Shown here: positions 5,687 to 8,285 of the stretch, in pieces
How the letters are laid out: each line of letters opens with the position of its first letter
Position numbering within the stretch: the first letter of the stretch is position 1
NCBI GenBank assembly: GCA_947095945.1
Contig: CAMUQM010000081.1
Coordinates: forward strand, 1-8,285
Direction: 5' to 3'
Length of the DNA stretch: 8,285 nt
DNA from: an uncultured Prevotella sp.
GTDB lineage: Bacteria; Bacteroidota; Bacteroidia; Bacteroidales; Bacteroidaceae
The notes under the pieces: model-generated
Seen by the model: only the letters and a program-made list of their open reading frames with translations
Database searches by the model: none
Told to the model about the DNA's origin: nothing
Position numbers and translations under genes: made by a program

Positions 5687-6436
5687 ATGAAAAGATTCTT
5701 TTCCCTCGCTATCTGTTTGATAGCAGCTTTTGGTTGTGCAAGTGCACAAAACGTTCAGCTACATTATGACTTGGGTCATAGTCTTTGTAAGGACCTTAAT
5801 TCACGTACGTCAGTAACAACGACGGTTGAAATGTTCAAACCTGACACTTGGGGTTCAACCTTCATGTTTACAGATATCGATTACAAAAGCGATGGTGTAT
5901 TGGGTGCTTATTGGGAGATAGCTCGTGAGTTTAATCTTTCAAAGAACAAGCAGTGGGCAGCACACGTTGAGTATAATGGTGGTTTAGGTACTGGTAAGAC
6001 CTTAGACAGCTATTATGGTAATCGTTACCAGCACGCTGTTCTCTTTGGTGGTGCTTGGAACTGGGCATCAAAGGATTTTTCTAAGACTTTCAGCGTTCAG
6101 TTGATGTATAAGTATCAGTTTAAGAATGGTCATACGGGTGCGCGCCCTTTCAGTGGTTTTCAGTTGACAGAAGTGTGGGGTACTACCTTTGCTAAGGGTC
6201 TTTGTACTTTCTCAGGCTTTTGTGACCTTTGGTATGATCCAAATGTTAATGGCAAGCTGATTCTTGTCTCTGAGCCACAGTTCTGGTTTAACCTCAATAC
6301 GCTCAAGGGTATGAAAGACGTAAATCTCTCTCTGGGTACAGAGGTTGAGATAAGCAATAACTTTGTTTGGAATGATAAAGGTCAGAACAACCGCTTCTAT
6401 GCTATCCCTACAGTAGCTGCTAAGTGGACCTTCTAA
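5687..6436 (+). CDS. secreted, probably outer-membrane beta-barrel protein (DUF5020-like)
   Basis: A 249-residue protein with a clear type I signal peptide: MKRFF, a hydrophobic stretch, and a probable cut after ASA (residue 20). A Cys at 17 is not in a proper lipobox. The mature part is rich in alternating aromatic and polar residues (for example WGSTFMFTDIDY at about 55-66 and WAAHVEYNGGLG at about 90-101) and ends in AAKWTF; a terminal Phe is the usual signal of proteins inserted by the BAM complex. This fits an outer-membrane barrel of about 10-12 strands. The style recalls DUF5020 proteins of Bacteroidetes, which are distantly like Tsx nucleoside channels. That assignment is from memory and the substrate is unknown. 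It has its own promoter (5622-5652), diverges from trmD and converges on ligA, so it is probably a single-gene transcript ending at the hairpin at 6470-6503. Confidence 0.7.
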   Translation: MKRFFSLAICLIAAFGCASAQNVQLHYDLGHSLCKDLNSRTSVTTTVEMFKPDTWGSTFMFTDIDYKSDGVLGAYWEIAREFNLSKNKQWAAHVEYNGGLGTGKTLDSYYGNRYQHAVLFGGAWNWASKDFSKTFSVQLMYKYQFKNGHTGARPFSGFQLTEVWGTTFAKGLCTFSGFCDLWYDPNVNGKLILVSEPQFWFNLNTLKGMKDVNLSLGTEVEISNNFVWNDKGQNNRFYAIPTVAAKWTF

Positions 6437-6469
6437 ACAAGCGAATAAAACTTTTAATATTATATATGG

Positions 6470-6503
6470 CAAAAGGAGACGATATGCAAATCATCTCCTT
6501 TTG
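6470..6503. terminator. bidirectional hairpin terminator between the barrel gene and ligA
   Basis: CAAAAGGAGA (6470-6479) pairs perfectly with TCTCCTTTTG (6494-6503). After one C-A mismatch the stem continues GAT/ATC (6481-6483/6490-6492) around the loop ATGCAA. The As at one foot become Us in the other direction, so it can serve both convergent genes. It lies 33 bp after the barrel gene stop and 25 bp past the ligase stop. Flanking TATATA runs may extend the stem. Confidence 0.8.
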
Positions 6504-6528
6504 TTATATATGGTTTCTTCTTATGTTG

Positions 6529-8285
6529 TTAGAATAAACTTCCTTCTGTTGGTTGTGAAGGAGCTTCTGGGGCTACAGCTTGTACAAAGCGAGCGATGAA
6601 TTCATCCTCAGAGATAATGGGGATGGAAAGTTCCTTTGCTTTCTGATTCTTTCCTGAAGAACTTTCTACATCATTGTTGATGAGATAATTCGTTGATTTA
6701 GAAACTGAACCAGTTACCTTACCGCCTTGATTTTCAATGTAAGCTTTCAGTTCGTTGCGATTCTTGTAATGATGAACATCACCTGTAACAACAAAGGTCA
6801 GTCCTTGACAACCAGTACCTGTTGGAGCAGAGGAAGGCTGACTGACATTTAATTCAAGCAATAAATGCTGTAACATTGATAGATTATCTTTATCTTTCAT
6901 CCACCGTACAAAGCTTGCACTCTTCTCAGGTCCAATACCAGCAATCGTAGAGAAGACGTCTTCTGCAGCGCTTTCTACGGCAGTCTTGATAAGTTCCTCC
7001 AATGGATAAGCTGATAACAAACGATTGCAGACATCTTGTCCTACGAGCGGAATGTTAAGTGCAAAGAGTAGGCGACGTGCTTCTACGTTGCGAGCCTTTT
7101 CAATGGCTGCCAACAACTTGGTGACACTTTTATTACCAAAGCCTTCCATTGTACGTAGCTCATTAGCGTGGTCATCAAGATGGAAGAGGTCAGCATATTC
7201 ACGAATCCAGCCAAGATTGATGAACTTCTGAACTGTCTGTTCTGATAATCCATCGATGTTTACACCTTCCTTTGAAACAAACCTACCGAATTTCTTTAGC
7301 TGTTTGGCAGGGCAATGAACATTTGTACAGTGTAGAGTGCGTGTTCCGCTGACTTCGCTTTCGCTGACTTCTGTGGCTGAATGGCACACTGGGCAAGTCG
7401 TAGGAATGTGAAAGGTACCTACGCTTTCAATGACATTGATAACCTTCGGAATAATCTTATTCGCTTTGATAACAGCTATCTTCGTACCCTTATCGCCAAT
7501 CCCTAATCTCTCACACTCAGAGATATTACAGAGAGAAGCACGCTTTACGGTTGTTCCTTCTAACTCAACAGGACGGAAAACGGCAACAGGTGAGATGGTT
7601 GAAGCAGCACATGACCATTCTATATAGTCTAATTCCGTATCGGCACTCTCGTCTTGCCATTTGAAGGCATAGCCCCCTCGTGTAGCATGATGGCCTGTAG
7701 TAGAGCCAGCTGCAGCGTATGCAGTGTCGTCGTATGATATGACCAAACCATCAACAGGGTAGGGAAATGGTGAAGAACTTGCACCCGTCACTCTCTCTGT
7801 CCAATGATGGATAACAGCTTCTATGTTGTCAATGGTTGGTTGTTCGATAACCTCTCTGTCTATAACCTTGAAACCTTGTTGCTCGAGCCATTCCAATCGT
7901 TTCCCCCAAGAGTTTATTTCTTCCTCCGTATAAACGAGTGTAAAGGGAATCCAACGTAAGTGACGGGCTTTCACTTCATTGATGTCTTTCAGTGTGAGTG
8001 AGCCTGACGCAAGGTTGCGAGGATTAGCATATTCTTCCTCCGCTTCCATATTAAACTGCTCAAAATCAGGATAACTAATGACAGTTTCGCCACGAATAAC
8101 GAGGTGTCCTTTATAAGGAATAGTCTGTAAAATACCATCAATAGCCTTGGAGAGATGGGTGATATTGGTACCTATGTGTCCATTACCACGTGTAACTACC
8201 TTTGTCAGTTTGCCATTGTCGTATGTAGCAACAAGGGTCAAGCCATCCAACTTCCACGAGAGCCATATAGGTTTGTTTTCAGCCC
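6529..8285 (-). CDS. ligA: NAD-dependent DNA ligase LigA, divergent type, lacking its N terminus in this window
   Basis: 584 codons are visible, open to the right edge. The TTG at 8248-8250 is the Leu of the active-site motif, not a start. The catalytic Lys is AAG at 8251-8253 (KLDG, motif I), so about 110 residues (domain Ia and the start of the adenylation domain) lie outside. In order: RGE (motif III), VDGLVISYDD (motif IV), YAFKWQ (motif V), an OB fold with ISPVAVFRPVELEGTTVKRAS, a four-Cys zinc finger (CPVC...CTNVHC, 7312-7395), helix-hairpin-helix repeats, and a BRCT domain (6586-6804, starting GLTFVVTG), then a short Pro-rich tail. The enzyme seals nicks with NAD+ as AMP donor in replication and repair. 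Details such as KLDGLTLVATY, IEWSCAASTISPVAVF and the DVHHYKNRNELK segment of the BRCT differ from the usual Bacteroidetes LigA and resemble a variant I associate with Clostridia. It converges with the barrel gene. Confidence 0.95.
   Translation of the reverse strand, partial: AENKPIWLSWKLDGLTLVATYDNGKLTKVVTRGNGHIGTNITHLSKAIDGILQTIPYKGHLVIRGETVISYPDFEQFNMEAEEEYANPRNLASGSLTLKDINEVKARHLRWIPFTLVYTEEEINSWGKRLEWLEQQGFKVIDREVIEQPTIDNIEAVIHHWTERVTGASSSPFPYPVDGLVISYDDTAYAAAGSTTGHHATRGGYAFKWQDESADTELDYIEWSCAASTISPVAVFRPVELEGTTVKRASLCNISECERLGIGDKGTKIAVIKANKIIPKVINVIESVGTFHIPTTCPVCHSATEVSESEVSGTRTLHCTNVHCPAKQLKKFGRFVSKEGVNIDGLSEQTVQKFINLGWIREYADLFHLDDHANELRTMEGFGNKSVTKLLAAIEKARNVEARRLLFALNIPLVGQDVCNRLLSAYPLEELIKTAVESAAEDVFSTIAGIGPEKSASFVRWMKDKDNLSMLQHLLLELNVSQPSSAPTGTGCQGLTFVVTGDVHHYKNRNELKAYIENQGGKVTGSVSKSTNYLINNDVESSSGKNQKAKELSIPIISEDEFIARFVQAVAPEAPSQPTEGSLF

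Noticed and set aside
5735..5737. Cys17 of the barrel protein as a lipoprotein anchor
   Set aside because: The preceding residues (A-F-G) do not make a good lipobox, while ASA|QN is a strong signal peptidase I site.
8248..8250. TTG as a start codon for the ligase
   Set aside because: It encodes the Leu of the KLDG motif. Starting here would remove the catalytic Lys, and the frame stays open to the window edge.

Overview
The window looks like chromosomal DNA from a Bacteroidales bacterium, most likely Prevotella or a close relative. The supporting signs are moderate-to-low GC content, genes that start without a clear Shine-Dalgarno sequence, TAnnTTTG-type -7 promoter elements (TAACTTTG twice between 5595 and 5652), a short Bacteroidetes-style TrmD and a secreted protein resembling the DUF5020 family. 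The genus is inferred from protein and promoter style and was not tested by a search.

Left part (1-4150), all on the + strand: the 3' part of an M3-family zinc metallopeptidase that starts before the window; a dCMP/cytidine deaminase-family enzyme; a membrane-anchored S41 C-terminal processing protease with a PDZ domain; and a 5-formyltetrahydrofolate cyclo-ligase whose ATG shares a base with the protease stop codon. The last two are very likely co-transcribed and translationally coupled. The two enzymes of nucleotide and folate metabolism sit next to two proteases, and I see no direct biochemical link between the pairs.

Middle (4151-4909): 759 bp without a credible gene. It holds the most unexplained structure in the window. 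A 613-bp stretch (4253-4865) is bounded by perfect 18-bp inverted repeats and also carries a second, subterminal inverted repeat pair (22 of 24 positions identical). A 17-bp perfect stem-loop at its left end is followed by Ts and probably also terminates the upstream operon. It reads like a non-autonomous element or the relic of an insertion sequence whose transposase gene is gone.

Right part: trmD (tRNA m1G37 methyltransferase, - strand) and a secreted, probably outer-membrane beta-barrel protein (+ strand) diverge from a 99-bp region with a -7 element for each direction. The trmD element lies so close to its ATG that the mRNA should be leaderless or nearly so. The barrel gene converges on a - strand NAD-dependent DNA ligase, with a bidirectional hairpin terminator between them. 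The ligase runs off the right edge just upstream of its catalytic lysine. Its sequence style differs from the usual Bacteroidetes LigA and looks like a divergent second type.

Most of the window is housekeeping. I see no CRISPR array, defence system, RNA gene or intact transposase. The points worth following up are the intergenic element, the divergent ligase and the very short trmD leader.
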